Origin: Tatumella ptyseos ATCC 33301
GTDB lineage: Bacteria; Pseudomonadota; Gammaproteobacteria; Enterobacterales; Enterobacteriaceae
Length of the DNA stretch: 64,000 bases
Direction: 5' to 3'
NCBI RefSeq assembly: GCF_000735525.1
Contig: NZ_JMPR01000013.1
Coordinates: forward strand, 1-64,000
The first letter of the stretch is position 1. Every line of letters begins with the position of its first letter. This document shows positions 55,356 to 64,000 of this stretch, piece by piece. Made by a program: the position numbers and the translations under genes. The notes under the pieces were generated by a model. That model was not told where the DNA came from. It ran no database searches and worked only from the letters and a program-made list of their open reading frames with translations.

Positions 55356-55372
55356 AAGAACGTTTCGTTCTT
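55356..55372. promoter_or_regulatory. Palindromic operator between azlC and the XRE gene
   Basis: AAGAACG-TTT-CGTTCTT is a perfect 7-bp inverted repeat 22 bases before the XRE gene. Related GAACG half-sites occur nearby at about 55313 and 55379. It is probably the binding site of the divergent regulator. Confidence 0.6.
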
Positions 55373-55393
55373 TATAGCGAACGGTGAGGCCCT

Positions 55394-56005
55394 ATGAAAC
55401 CCCCTATCAGTATTATTTCGCGCAATCTGTGTCAGGAGCGGCAGAGAGCCGGTCTGTCACTGGCTGAAGTGGCCCGCAGAGCCGGGATTGCGAAGTCCAC
55501 ACTGTCTCAGCTGGAATCCGGCAGCGGTAATCCCAGCCTGGAAACACTCTGGGCCTTATGTATGGCACTGGATATGCCATTTGCCCGGTTACTGGAAGAC
55601 GGCAGTACGGCCATCCGGTTATTGCGAAAGGGGGAAGGGATGGCTGTCGATTCCGGACAGGCAAGTTACCAGGCGATCCTGCTGGCCAACTGTCCGCCCG
55701 GGGCAAGACGCGATATCTATACCCTGCAGGTCCAGCCAGGCAAGGACAGGTTGTCACAGCCACATCTGCCGGGTTCTGTTGAACATATTATTCTGGTGCG
55801 CGGGCGGGCATTAGTCGGATTGGCGGATAATCCGGTGGAGCTGAATGAAGGCGACTACCTGTGTTACCCGGGGGATCTGCCGCATATTTTCCGTGCGTTA
55901 GAAAAAGATACCGAAGCTTTACTGGTGGCAGAACATCGGGCGGATGTCCGGGCAGGGAAGCCCGATACGGGCTTCCCCTGGCAGGGATTACTGACTGACC
56001 GGTGA
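55394..56005 (+). CDS. XRE-family regulator with cupin domain
   Basis: A 203-residue protein. An XRE helix-turn-helix (residues ~13-65, SLAEVARRAGIAKSTLSQLESGSGNPSLETLW) is joined to a C-terminal cupin (about 110-190, HLPGSVEHIILVRGRALVG). This type often controls amino-acid export or catabolism. It is divergent from azlCD, so regulation of that exporter is the natural inference. Its last 18 bases overlap the end of the convergent iron-binding-protein gene. Confidence 0.88.
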   Translation: MKPPISIISRNLCQERQRAGLSLAEVARRAGIAKSTLSQLESGSGNPSLETLWALCMALDMPFARLLEDGSTAIRLLRKGEGMAVDSGQASYQAILLANCPPGARRDIYTLQVQPGKDRLSQPHLPGSVEHIILVRGRALVGLADNPVELNEGDYLCYPGDLPHIFRALEKDTEALLVAEHRADVRAGKPDTGFPWQGLLTDR

Positions 56006-57142
56006 ATAACTCAGATTGACCGGGTCATTCGGTAACTGCGTGAAATGGGTCACGATATAGTGGTAATCGGCAGTCGGATCCAGCGAAGCAAACTGCTGCG
56101 GATAGAACCAGTGCGCCAGGATTTCCACCCCTATAATATTCCACGGATGGTTGTAGAAATGATGATACACCCCGCCGACATGCCCTTCAGAGACCGCCGG
56201 GATCGTCGCGACAGCAGTACGTTTTAACAGGTTGTCAAAGCTGGCTTTGATCTGTGTGATTTGGGTATTGTAACCGAACGGCAATACCGGGTTCCCTGCC
56301 GCGCCACGTTTTGAACCGGTCATCAGGTACCAGTCAGGGCGCATCGCAATAATTTTTTCAGGGTTAATAAAGCCGGATGCCCCTTTCAGTAATTCGGAGC
56401 CGATATTAATCCCGCCCGCAGCAGCCACTAATCCGCCCCAGCCATTGGTGCCGTGAGTGAAGCAGCAGTTATCTGAATTACCGGCGATAGGTTCGATGAA
56501 GACCAGCGGCTTTTTCGGTGCTTTGCTGACGACAGATTCAATCCGGTTCAGGCGTTCGGTATAAAAATCAGTGAAGGCTTTGGCGTTACTCTCTTTATTA
56601 AGCACTTTCCCCAGTAACGTAATGCTGGGTACCGTATCCTGAATAGGGTGGAGTTCATAATCCAGGAACAGTACGGGAATATGCAATTCACGGAAACGTT
56701 TTAAAACACCGGTTTGTTCCAGTGCCGGTTTGGCCCGCAACTGTGCAATGAGCAGGTCCGGGTGACTGGAAATCACCGTTTCAGTATTCACTTCCCCCTG
56801 GTCTGAGAATCCCATATCCGGGATAGCCGCGGCCTGAGGCCATTTTCCTTTCAGAACTGCCCATTCCTGACCGTCCTGTTTTTTGATCAGATTATTCCAG
56901 CTAATGACCCGCGCGAACGGGTCCGCTCTGTCGAGCAGGGCCAGCGCCATAATATCGCGGCCATCCTGCAGAATAATTCGTTTCGGTTCATGGCTGATAA
57001 CGACAGTCTGGTGATCCATATCCTGTACGGTCAGCGGGTAATCTGTTGCCATCGCGGCCAGAGGGGAGAAACACACCGCGGCAGTGACACAATGACGGGC
57101 ATAGCGTATGAGAGGATGACGACGTTTAATGGCGTTATTCAT
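55988..57142 (-). CDS. Periplasmic iron-siderophore-type ABC binding protein
   Basis: A 384-residue substrate-binding protein of the FecB/BtuF cluster with a signal peptide ending at AMA-TD and no lipobox. Recognisable parts are the N-lobe KRIILQDGRDIMALALL and the C-lobe HGTNGWGGLVAAAGG. It is longer than the usual ~300 residues, with added loops in both lobes. It is divergent from the FecCD-type permease and ATPase genes at 57571, and a Fur box lies between, so these three form one iron importer. Ligand unknown. Confidence 0.86.
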   Translation of the reverse strand: MNNAIKRRHPLIRYARHCVTAAVCFSPLAAMATDYPLTVQDMDHQTVVISHEPKRIILQDGRDIMALALLDRADPFARVISWNNLIKKQDGQEWAVLKGKWPQAAAIPDMGFSDQGEVNTETVISSHPDLLIAQLRAKPALEQTGVLKRFRELHIPVLFLDYELHPIQDTVPSITLLGKVLNKESNAKAFTDFYTERLNRIESVVSKAPKKPLVFIEPIAGNSDNCCFTHGTNGWGGLVAAAGGINIGSELLKGASGFINPEKIIAMRPDWYLMTGSKRGAAGNPVLPFGYNTQITQIKASFDNLLKRTAVATIPAVSEGHVGGVYHHFYNHPWNIIGVEILAHWFYPQQFASLDPTADYHYIVTHFTQLPNDPVNLSYSPVSQ

Positions 57143-57229
57143 TAGCTTTCCTGAATTGTTTCTCCCTCGTGGCCATGGGGTAAGCCGAAAAAGAACAGGG
57201 CCGGAGAGGTGGTTGAATGAGAATCTATA

Positions 57230-57244
57230 TCATAATAATTATTA
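57230..57244. promoter_or_regulatory. Candidate Fur box, iron ABC importer
   Basis: TCATAATAATTATTA matches the Fur 7-1-7 consensus at 12 of 14 positions. It lies 88 bases upstream of the divergent binding-protein gene, well placed to repress it. Confidence 0.72.
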
Positions 57245-57427
57245 ACTATAATTTGAGCTGCAGATATCTGCTGTATGTTACCGGGAGTAACTATCTGCCG
57301 TGAGATGTTTCCGCAACCCGTTGTTCCGGCCCTGACCGGCGGAAAATACAGGCTTTATATTGCGGCTATTCACGTTGTGTAAACTGTTTAGCGTTGTATT
57401 CATTCGGTTTCGCGGTATCATTCGGAA

Positions 57428-57442
57428 TGATTATTATTATAT
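57428..57442. promoter_or_regulatory. Second candidate Fur box, permease side
   Basis: TGATTATTATTATAT matches the Fur consensus at 11 of 14 positions, about 130 bases before the permease start. Together with the site at 57230 it would let Fur control both divergent transcripts. Confidence 0.5.
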
Positions 57443-57570
57443 TTTGTCGCGGACGGATCAGGGCAGGATCACTGCCACTCTTCACCGGTTTATCGCTGTC
57501 ACCCTGATACGGCGAATGAATAAGCCGCACAAAACAATATCGTTAGTTCCGGAACGTGGAAATATCATTA

Positions 57571-58641
57571 ATGAGTACTGTGACAGAATCCGTTACCCAT
57601 GAACGTGGTGGTATCGGTGCCGAGTATCGAAAACTTATTCGTAAACGTGTCGTCCTGTTGTTGGTATTGGTGATTGCTATCTGCTGTAGCGTTATCCTCG
57701 ATTTTACGATAGGACCGGCACACCTTGACCTGATGACGCTGTTACGTGCGCTGGTGCATCCGGCCGGTGTTGATGCTGCGACCCGGGTGATCGTCTGGGA
57801 TATCCGTCTGCCTTTCACGCTGATGGCCGTGGTGGTCGGTTTTGCCCTGGGAATGGCGGGGAGTGAGATGCAGACAATCCTCAATAACCCGCTGGCCAGT
57901 CCTTTCACTCTGGGCGTTTCCTCCGCTGCCTCGTTCGGTGCTGCGTTAGCGCTGGTCCTCGGGGTCGGTATCCCCTGGATCCCCGGAACCTGGCTGGTCA
58001 CCGGGAACGCCTTTATTTTTGCCATTCTGACGGCGTTTATTCTGAATCTGGTCAGCCGCCGCACCGTAAATACACGCACCACCGTTGTGCTGTTCGGTAT
58101 TGCCCTGGTCTTTACCTTTAATGCCCTGGTCGCCATGATGCAATTTATCGCCAGTGAAGATACCCTGCAATCGCTGGTCTTCTGGACGATGGGTAGCCTG
58201 GGGAGGGCCTCCTGGCCGAAACTGGGGATCCTGGCCGCCGCCATAGTGATACTGCTGCCCTGGGCACTGAAGAGTGCCTGGCAACTGACCGCACTGCGTC
58301 TGGGGGAAGACAGGGCGGCCAGTTTTGGTATTGATGTTGCCCGTCTGCGGATGTCGTCATTAATCCGCATCAGCCTGGCGTCTGCCCTGGCCGTGGCCTT
58401 TGTCGGGCCTATCGGATTTATCGGCCTGGTGGCACCCCATATCGCCCGGCAACTGGTGGGTGAGGATCACCGCTTTTATCTGCCCGCCAGTGGTCTGATT
58501 GGTGCGCTGGTGTTATCCCTGGCCTCTGTGGTATCAAAAAATATTGTCCCCGGAGTCATTATCCCGATTGGTATTATCACCTCGCTGGTGGGTGTGCCGT
58601 TCTTCATTGTTATCATTCTGCGTCACCGGGGGAACTTATGA
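57571..58641 (+). CDS. FecCD-type iron-siderophore ABC permease
   Basis: A 356-residue inner-membrane permease with about ten helices and FecCD motifs such as NNPLASPFTLGVSSAASFGAAL and GPIGFIGLVAPHIARQLVGEDHR, the ATPase contact region. The ATG at 57571 is chosen over an in-frame GTG at 57556 because GTGGAAA is suitably spaced before it. A single permease gene implies a homodimer. The ATPase gene overlaps its stop. Confidence 0.9.
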   Translation: MSTVTESVTHERGGIGAEYRKLIRKRVVLLLVLVIAICCSVILDFTIGPAHLDLMTLLRALVHPAGVDAATRVIVWDIRLPFTLMAVVVGFALGMAGSEMQTILNNPLASPFTLGVSSAASFGAALALVLGVGIPWIPGTWLVTGNAFIFAILTAFILNLVSRRTVNTRTTVVLFGIALVFTFNALVAMMQFIASEDTLQSLVFWTMGSLGRASWPKLGILAAAIVILLPWALKSAWQLTALRLGEDRAASFGIDVARLRMSSLIRISLASALAVAFVGPIGFIGLVAPHIARQLVGEDHRFYLPASGLIGALVLSLASVVSKNIVPGVIIPIGIITSLVGVPFFIVIILRHRGNL

Positions 58642-59423
58642 GTGATTCCCTGAGTATTAAGGGGCTCAGTACCGGTTATCGTCGTCATCCGGTGATCAGT
58701 GAAATGTCCCTGGAGGCTATTCCACGGGGTAAGGTAACGGTATTACTGGGACCGAACGGGTGCGGTAAGTCTACCCTGCTGCGCGCCCTGGCCGGGTTAA
58801 ACCGGGCGGAGGGGGAAATCTGGCTGGATAATAAAGATATCAACCACTTATCTCTGGCAGAGCGTGGCGATAAAGTTGTCTATCTGCCTCAGAGCCTGCC
58901 TTCCGGGGTCCATCTGCAGGTATTAGAATCCGTGCTGGTGTCGGCCAGAGCCACGGGACAGCAGGGGGCGGATGTCTCACCGGAACGTATACTGCAGTTA
59001 CTGGATGAAGTCGGGATTGCGTCGCTGGCGCTCAGATATATGGATGAGTTGTCCGGGGGCCAGAAACAAATGGTCGGTCTGGCCCAGTCGCTGGTGCGTA
59101 ATCCGTCCCTGCTGTTACTCGACGAACCGCTCAGTGCACTGGATCTCAATTATCAGTACCATGTGATGAGCCTGGTCAGTAAAGAGACCCGTGCGCGCAA
59201 TATGGTCACGGTGGTTGTTCTGCATGATATTAATATCGCCCTGCGACACAGTGATCATGTGGTGATGATGAAATCCGGACGGATTGTGGCCAGCGGCGCG
59301 CCTGCGGATGTCATTACCCCGGAAAGCCTGGCCGAAGTGTATGGTGTCCGTGGACGGATCGAATTGTGTTCTCAGGGGGTACCGCAGGTTCATATTGATG
59401 GGCTGGTCAGCGGCAACCTGTAA
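58638..59423 (+). CDS. Iron-siderophore ABC ATPase (FecE-like)
   Basis: A 261-residue ATPase with Walker A GPNGCGKST, signature LSGGQKQMVGLA and Walker B LLLLDEPLSALD, followed by the switch histidine in VVLHDIN. The start overlaps the permease stop by four bases (ATGA). It completes an importer with the divergent binding protein at 55988 and probably serves the same ligand as one of the cell's TonB receptors. Confidence 0.92.
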   Translation: MSDSLSIKGLSTGYRRHPVISEMSLEAIPRGKVTVLLGPNGCGKSTLLRALAGLNRAEGEIWLDNKDINHLSLAERGDKVVYLPQSLPSGVHLQVLESVLVSARATGQQGADVSPERILQLLDEVGIASLALRYMDELSGGQKQMVGLAQSLVRNPSLLLLDEPLSALDLNYQYHVMSLVSKETRARNMVTVVVLHDINIALRHSDHVVMMKSGRIVASGAPADVITPESLAEVYGVRGRIELCSQGVPQVHIDGLVSGNL

Positions 59424-59431
59424 CCGTTATT

Positions 59432-59454
59432 GCGGATAGCCTCTGGCTATCCGC
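59432..59454 (+). terminator. Hairpin after the iron ABC ATPase gene
   Basis: GCGGATAGCC-TCT-GGCTATCCGC is a perfect 10-bp stem eight bases after the stop codon, followed by CCTTAGG rather than a clean T-run. Confidence 0.65.
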
Positions 59455-59716
59455 CCTTAGGATCCACTCCCGATCCCTTTGCAGGCTGACCTTGTGTTAT
59501 CTCCCCTCTGAACTTCTGTGTGCAGTCACCGCTTCTTTACCTGCAATGTTCACCGTTTCCTCAGAATTTACCTGATAAGCCTGAGCGGTTCTCTGCCTCC
59601 CGGACACGTCAGAAGTCGCGGAGAGCACAGCATTTACTTCTTTCCGGGGATAACACGTCTGAATTCGCGGGGCCGACGGCAGAGCACGGTGTGCCCGGCC
59701 GTCGGCAGGGGTAGCG

Positions 59717-60661
59717 TCAGGCAGACGCGGTCTGTAAACGGTGTAACACCGCAATATCAGCCGGAGTCGTACGGCAGCACCCGCCGATCACCCGGGCACC
59801 GGCCGCCAGCCATGCCGGCAGATAATCACTCAGTGTTGCACAGCCATGAGGCTGATGATGCCAGGTCTTACTGACCGGATCATAATGTTCGCCGGAATTC
59901 GGATACACCACCAGCGGGAGTGGCGTCAGTGAATGCAGATGGCGTAACGCTTCAGTCGTATCCTCCAGCGCAATGCAGTTGATTCCGATGGCGACGATAC
60001 GGGGATAGCCTTCGATAAAGGCGACCACTTCACTCAGTGGCGTGCCGTCACTCAGATGCTGTGCATCTTTCAGGGTAAACGAGAACCAGGCGGTAGTACG
60101 GGGATATTCGTTCAGCAGCTCTGCCAGTGCCCGGATTTCATCAAAAGAGGGCAGTGTTTCACAGGCCAGCAGATCCGCCCCGGCTTCGATCAATGCGGCA
60201 ATTCGCGGCCGGTGAAAGTCCTGATATTGCCGGAGGCTGCGCTGGTAATCCCCCCGGTATTCAGAACCGTCAGCCAGATAAGCCCCGTAAGGCCCGACAG
60301 AGCCGGCAATCAGTAACGGCCCGGCCTGGGGGTGCTCCGATAAATACCGGTGGCGGGCGTTGGCCGCCAGGGTCACGCTCAGGCGTATCAGAGCCTGAGC
60401 CTCACCGGCAGAGATATTCCGTGCGGCAAACCCCGGGAGGCTGGCCTGATAGCTCGCGGTGATCGCACAACGGGCCCCCGCCTGAAAATAATCGTAATGC
60501 ACCTGTTCAATCAGTTGCGGGTTTTCCTGCAGGATTTTGGCCGACCACAGGCTGTCTGCCAGCTGACAGCCACGGTTTTCCAGTTCCGTAGCCATCGCGC
60601 CGTCGAGCAGTAAAAAAGGCTGCTCACGGAGCACGGAGAATAAAGGATTATTGGGTCGCAT
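59717..60661 (-). CDS. mmuM: Homocysteine S-methyltransferase (S-methylmethionine-using)
   Basis: A 314-residue zinc methyltransferase that transfers a methyl group from S-methylmethionine to homocysteine, giving two methionines. The zinc cysteines are in NCIAL and GGCCRTTPADI. The N-terminal LLDGAMATELENRG is typical. It starts one base after the mmuP stop, with CAGGAG upstream. S-methylmethionine is abundant in plants, which fits the lifestyle suggested by the polygalacturonase. Confidence 0.94.
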   Translation of the reverse strand: MRPNNPLFSVLREQPFLLLDGAMATELENRGCQLADSLWSAKILQENPQLIEQVHYDYFQAGARCAITASYQASLPGFAARNISAGEAQALIRLSVTLAANARHRYLSEHPQAGPLLIAGSVGPYGAYLADGSEYRGDYQRSLRQYQDFHRPRIAALIEAGADLLACETLPSFDEIRALAELLNEYPRTTAWFSFTLKDAQHLSDGTPLSEVVAFIEGYPRIVAIGINCIALEDTTEALRHLHSLTPLPLVVYPNSGEHYDPVSKTWHHQPHGCATLSDYLPAWLAAGARVIGGCCRTTPADIAVLHRLQTASA

Positions 60662-60662
60662 G

Positions 60663-62066
60663 TTACTGCTCCTGAGGCTGAGCGGCGTTGGCCCGGCTCA
60701 GCTTGCGGGTAATAAAATAAGCCAGATAGCAGAGGGCGACAAAAGGAATTCCGCACCATAACGCTATACGCTGATCCGGGTCAAAGGCCAGACCGGCACA
60801 GGCGACCAGGCATAAAATAAAGCCCAGTACCGGTACCACAGGATACCACGGTGCGCGATAGAGCAAATCACTCAGTGGTTTACCCTGCTGCACATGACGG
60901 CGGCGGAAGACATAATGCGAGGCACAGATACTCAGCCAGACGGCGACGACGGCGAAACCGGAGATAGCCGACAACGCCACAAAAACCGTGTCCGGCGCGA
61001 TGACGCTGGAAGCCAGCGCCAGCAGTCCGCCGAGCATACTGACCGACAGTGCCGTTAAAGGAACGCCCCGTTTTGTGACCCGGGCAAAGCATTGTGGCAG
61101 GGTATTCTGATTTGCCAGTGACCATAACATTCTGCCGGAAGCATACAGACCGGAATTTGCTGCCGAAAGAATAGCGGTCAGGATCACCAGATTAAAGATC
61201 CCTGCGGCATAGGGAATACCGACCTTTTCAAACACCAGTACAAAGGGACTTTTCTCGACACCGGCCTGCTGCATAGGGATCAGGGCTGCAAGCACAAATA
61301 CGGTCCCCACAAAGAAAATAATCAGTCGTACCACCGTCGTGCGGATAGCTATCGGGATCACTTTATGCGGGGATTCAGTTTCACCGGCCGCAATACCAAT
61401 CAGTTCGGTCCCGGAAAAAGCGAAGTTAACCGCGACCATCGTCATCAGGATAGGCAGGCCGCCATGAGGGAACCAGCCCTGAGCGGTGATGTTATGCAGG
61501 CCGGGGGCAGGCGTTCCGTCGTGCATCGGTAGCAGCCCGGTCATGGCGGCAACGCCCAGGATCAGGAACAGTACGATAGTGAAGACTTTGAGCAGAGAGA
61601 ACCAGAATTCACTTTCGGCAAAAAAGCGGGTAGATACCACATTCAGGCCGAAAATCAGTACGCAAAAAACCAGGCACCAGACCCAGACCGGGACCTGCGG
61701 AAACCAGTACTGCATACAGAAACCGGCCGCCGTAAAGCTGGAGCCGAGGGCGACGGTCCAGGTCAGCCAGTAGAGCCAGGCTACCGTATAGCCGGTGGCT
61801 GGGCCAAGATAACGACTGGCATAGACATGGAATGCGCCTGTTTCCGGCATTGCGACTGACAGTTCACCTAAACATTGCATCACCAGCCAGACCACCAGCG
61901 CACCGATAAGATAGGCGAGGAGTGTCCCTGCCGCCCCTGTGGTGGAGATAATATAGCCGGTGTTAAAAAATAATCCGGTCCCGATCACCCCGCCCAGTGA
62001 CAGCATCACCAGATGACGGGCTTTCATGGTGCGCTTCAGCGGCGCGGTAGTTGAAGATGTCTGCAT
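60663..62066 (-). CDS. mmuP: S-methylmethionine permease
   Basis: A 467-residue amino-acid-polyamine-organocation transporter with about twelve helices, closely matching E. coli MmuP from its start [19 protein letters not shown] onward. It has the APC loop [15 protein letters not shown] and the conserved [20 protein letters not shown]. It brings S-methylmethionine in for MmuM, encoded one base downstream. A palindrome related to met boxes lies at 62082. Confidence 0.94.
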   Translation of the reverse strand: MQTSSTTAPLKRTMKARHLVMLSLGGVIGTGLFFNTGYIISTTGAAGTLLAYLIGALVVWLVMQCLGELSVAMPETGAFHVYASRYLGPATGYTVAWLYWLTWTVALGSSFTAAGFCMQYWFPQVPVWVWCLVFCVLIFGLNVVSTRFFAESEFWFSLLKVFTIVLFLILGVAAMTGLLPMHDGTPAPGLHNITAQGWFPHGGLPILMTMVAVNFAFSGTELIGIAAGETESPHKVIPIAIRTTVVRLIIFFVGTVFVLAALIPMQQAGVEKSPFVLVFEKVGIPYAAGIFNLVILTAILSAANSGLYASGRMLWSLANQNTLPQCFARVTKRGVPLTALSVSMLGGLLALASSVIAPDTVFVALSAISGFAVVAVWLSICASHYVFRRRHVQQGKPLSDLLYRAPWYPVVPVLGFILCLVACAGLAFDPDQRIALWCGIPFVALCYLAYFITRKLSRANAAQPQEQ

Positions 62067-62081
62067 GTAGCCTTCTGAATG

Positions 62082-62095
62082 GTTAGATGTCTAAC
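62082..62095. promoter_or_regulatory. Palindrome related to met boxes upstream of mmuP
   Basis: GTTAGATGTCTAAC is a perfect 14-base palindrome containing AGATGTCT, a 7-of-8 match to the met box. No good second tandem box adjoins it, and it lies only 16 bases before the mmuP start. MetJ binding is therefore possible but less convincing than at 48767. Confidence 0.4.
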
Positions 62096-62369
62096 GTGAG
62101 ATGAGCGAAGTTATACCGGCATCCACTTTGAAATGCAAAAAATCACAGGGTACGCTCAGGGGGAGCGGGCCGGAAAAGAGGTGCAATAATGGCTGACTGG
62201 CGGCTGAATATTCCCATCGCCGCAATTTTTATGCTTCAGCACTATTAATCCGGCTTTTTTATCAACTAACAGGCGACCCGCGCGGTGAGACTTGTATAAT
62301 GCCTGGCCAGAAGTAGTTAAACAGGCAGTTGCCGGGAGACCGGTCCGATGATTTCAGGAAATTAATACC

Positions 62370-62840
62370 ATGATGCACAATGACGTTTTGCGTAGTGTTC
62401 GCTATATGCTCGACCTTCGTGATGAAAAAATGCTGGAAATTCTTATTTCAGGGGGGGCGGAAGTCAGCCTCAAGGAAATGAGTGGCTATCTGGTTAAAGA
62501 AGGCGAGCCGGGCTACCTGGCATGTAACGATAAGGTCATGGCACATTTTCTGAACGGCCTGATATTCTACCGCCGTGGTCGTGACCCGCGCTATCCTGCT
62601 CCTGAAGTAGAGAAGCGCGTGACCAATAATGTCATGCTGAAAAAATTGCGCGTGGCGTTTGAGCTGAAAACCGAGGATTTACATGACATTCTGAAATCTG
62701 TGGATTTTGCGATGTCAGAAAATGAGCTGAGTGCTTTTTTCCGTAAAGAAGGGCATAAAAACTACCGCGAGTGCGGGGATCAGGTACTGCGTTATATCCT
62801 GAAAGGTCTGGCTGAGCGGGTGCGTAAAGCGAAGAAATAA
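62370..62840 (+). CDS. yehS: YehS-like DUF1456 protein
   Basis: A 156-residue cytoplasmic protein made of two repeats of the DUF1456 unit. One repeat is NDVLRSVRYMLDL with FLNGLIFYRRGRDP, the other NNVMLKKLRVAFELKTEDL with HKNYRECGDQVLRYILKGLAERVR. Length matches E. coli YehS. AGGAAA precedes the ATG. No biochemical function is established for the family. Confidence 0.9.
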   Translation: MMHNDVLRSVRYMLDLRDEKMLEILISGGAEVSLKEMSGYLVKEGEPGYLACNDKVMAHFLNGLIFYRRGRDPRYPAPEVEKRVTNNVMLKKLRVAFELKTEDLHDILKSVDFAMSENELSAFFRKEGHKNYRECGDQVLRYILKGLAERVRKAKK

Positions 62841-62846
62841 TGAAGG

Positions 62847-62873
62847 CTCCCCTGCCGGTACAAGGCGGGGGAG
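62847..62873. terminator. Hairpin between convergent yehS and the AGE-family gene
   Basis: CTCCCCTGCC pairs with GGCGGGGGAG with one G-T pair, between two convergent stop codons. No strong T-run is present on either side. Confidence 0.5.
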
Positions 62874-62883
62874 TATTACGGGG

Positions 62884-64000
62884 TTACATCCGGTCCAGCC
62901 CAAGTTTTACTGCGGTGCCCAGTGTCGGTGCGAGCGGTAAACGGCTGTTCAGCGTCAGTTGCCATGCGTGGTAGATATCGGGTTTCCCGGACCAGACCAC
63001 GGAAGAGGGTTTGTTTTGAGCATCCAGTTCGTGCCACCAGCTACCGTTTTTCTGATCTATCAGATAATTGGCAATATAATCCCACAATGTGCGATACCAG
63101 CGCTCATAGGTCAAATCCCCGGTACGCTTCAGCAGACTGGCGGCAGTGGAGCAACTCTCCGCCACCGTCCAGTGCAGACGGTTGTTGGTCACGGGTTTCT
63201 TATCCCAGTCATGGGTATACACCAGGCCCGGCTGACCATCCACAAACCAGCCATACTTCAGGCCGGTTTCAAATAACCCTTTTGAATCTGCCAGCAACCA
63301 CTCCGGTGTGTGTTCATTATTCCGCAACAACGCCGCTTCCAGGTGTAACAGCAGACGTGCCCACTCACAGGCGTGCCCCGGCGTGATCCCGTACGGACGG
63401 AAGTCATCGGTCGGTTTGTCTTTATTGTAGTCGTGCCATTCCTGCCAGTTTTCATCGAAATGTTCGGCAAGCAGATACTTATTCGATTTGGCGTGCTTAT
63501 GAATAATATGGGTAACGATAGACAGTGCCCGCTGACGCCATTTACTTTCACCCGTCACATCGGCCAGTTGTACAAACATCTCGGTGGCGTGCATATTACT
63601 GTTGCCCCCGCGATAGGCCTCCGGATCTTTCCAGTCACGGGCGAAACTTTCCTGTAGCCGTCCTTCTTTGTCTGACCAGAAACGGTTATCCATAATATCT
63701 TTCGCTTCGTCCAGAAGCTCCTGCGCACCCTCAATATTGGCTAATGTGGCACTTAATGCAGCAAGGGTAACAAAAACATGCAGATAGGCCTGTTTCCGCC
63801 CGTCAGGTGATTGCTCCGGGAGCCCGTCCAGCCAGCCGCCGAACTCTTTATCACGCAGCACACCACGTAAAGCATCGACCCCCCATTTGGCCAGATCTCC
63901 GGCTCCCGGCTCGCCCTGTAATGACGCGATGGAGAAACAGTGGGTCATCCTGGCGGTGAGCATGCTCTCCGGCTGTGCATCCGATGGCAGATTGCCATGG
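62884..64000 (-). CDS. AGE-family sugar isomerase/epimerase (5' end beyond window)
   Basis: A partial gene. The minus-strand frame stays open past the right edge, with HGNLPSDAQPES before the internal ATG at 63963, so the true start is outside the window. Family features of the (alpha/alpha)6-barrel N-acylglucosamine 2-epimerase/YihS group are present: YRGGNSNMHATEMF, ITPGHACEWARLLLHLEAAL, RLHWTVAESCSTAA and NGSWWHELD. YihS-type members interconvert mannose, fructose and glucose or sulfoquinovose-related sugars. The exact substrate is not known. Confidence 0.85.
   Translation of the reverse strand, partial: HGNLPSDAQPESMLTARMTHCFSIASLQGEPGAGDLAKWGVDALRGVLRDKEFGGWLDGLPEQSPDGRKQAYLHVFVTLAALSATLANIEGAQELLDEAKDIMDNRFWSDKEGRLQESFARDWKDPEAYRGGNSNMHATEMFVQLADVTGESKWRQRALSIVTHIIHKHAKSNKYLLAEHFDENWQEWHDYNKDKPTDDFRPYGITPGHACEWARLLLHLEAALLRNNEHTPEWLLADSKGLFETGLKYGWFVDGQPGLVYTHDWDKKPVTNNRLHWTVAESCSTAASLLKRTGDLTYERWYRTLWDYIANYLIDQKNGSWWHELDAQNKPSSVVWSGKPDIYHAWQLTLNSRLPLAPTLGTAVKLGLDRM

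Noticed and set aside
57360-57602. 80-codon frame in the iron importer promoter region
   Set aside because: It covers the second Fur-like site and overlaps the permease start in another frame, with no ribosome site.
1-64000. CRISPR arrays, tRNA or rRNA genes, insertion sequences, prophage
   Set aside because: I found no regularly spaced repeats, no tRNA-like or rRNA sequence, and no transposase or phage structural gene on either strand.

Overview
The window looks like a chromosomal segment of a plant- or insect-associated member of the Enterobacterales, probably near Erwinia, Pantoea or Tatumella. The gor - rlmJ - prlC - rsmJ - uspA/uspB - pitA - yhiN block (22.1-32.9 kb) has the order known from Escherichia coli, with two visible differences: an RNase BN/Z gene sits between gor and rlmJ, and no dtpB-like gene lies between rsmJ and uspA. 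A membrane PQQ glucose dehydrogenase, a secreted GH28 polygalacturonase and iron-siderophore uptake genes fit a plant-surface lifestyle. The genus is an inference. I saw no tRNA or rRNA genes, CRISPR arrays, insertion sequences or prophage blocks.

Layout. 0-5 kb: gcd, then a LysR regulator divergent from an MFS exporter. 5.1-8.5 kb: a Fur-box-headed AraC regulator and TonB siderophore receptor. 8.5-15.2 kb, minus strand: an NAD malic enzyme, an AspT-type exchanger and a DctB/DctD-like two-component pair, with a near-consensus sigma-54 promoter in front of the malic enzyme. 15.9-19.6 kb: a YlcI/YnfO-type small protein, a CitMHS citrate transporter and an omega-amino acid:pyruvate aminotransferase. 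20.2-21.8 kb: a three-gene HipBST toxin-antitoxin module with three operator-like palindromes. 22.1-32.9 kb: the conserved core block. 33-37 kb: a Rob-like AraC regulator with a small secreted protein, then a divergent YczE/YczR (MocR) pair. 37.3-42.3 kb: a five-gene peptide/nickel-type ABC importer. 42.7-44.2 kb: proP with a disrupted 5' end at an A8 run. 44.8-48.8 kb: an N-formylglutamate amidohydrolase-like gene, then bisC and mtnB behind a MetJ-box-like site. 49-54.2 kb: polygalacturonase, an M20 amidohydrolase with yjiG/yjiH, and a divergent LysR. 54.3-56 kb: azlCD with a divergent XRE-cupin regulator. 56-59.4 kb: an iron-siderophore ABC importer around Fur boxes. 59.7-62.1 kb: mmuPM. 62.4 kb to the end: yehS and a truncated AGE-family isomerase.

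Two functional themes recur. One is carboxylate metabolism: malate decarboxylation, dicarboxylate exchange and citrate uptake, with a DctBD-type sensor. The other is methionine and organosulfur recovery: mtnB, bisC and mmuPM, the first pair with MetJ-like operators. The points most worth following up are the HipBST module, the sigma-54/DctBD-controlled malic enzyme-AspT unit, the MetJ-like site in front of mtnB-bisC, and the A8 frame break in proP.
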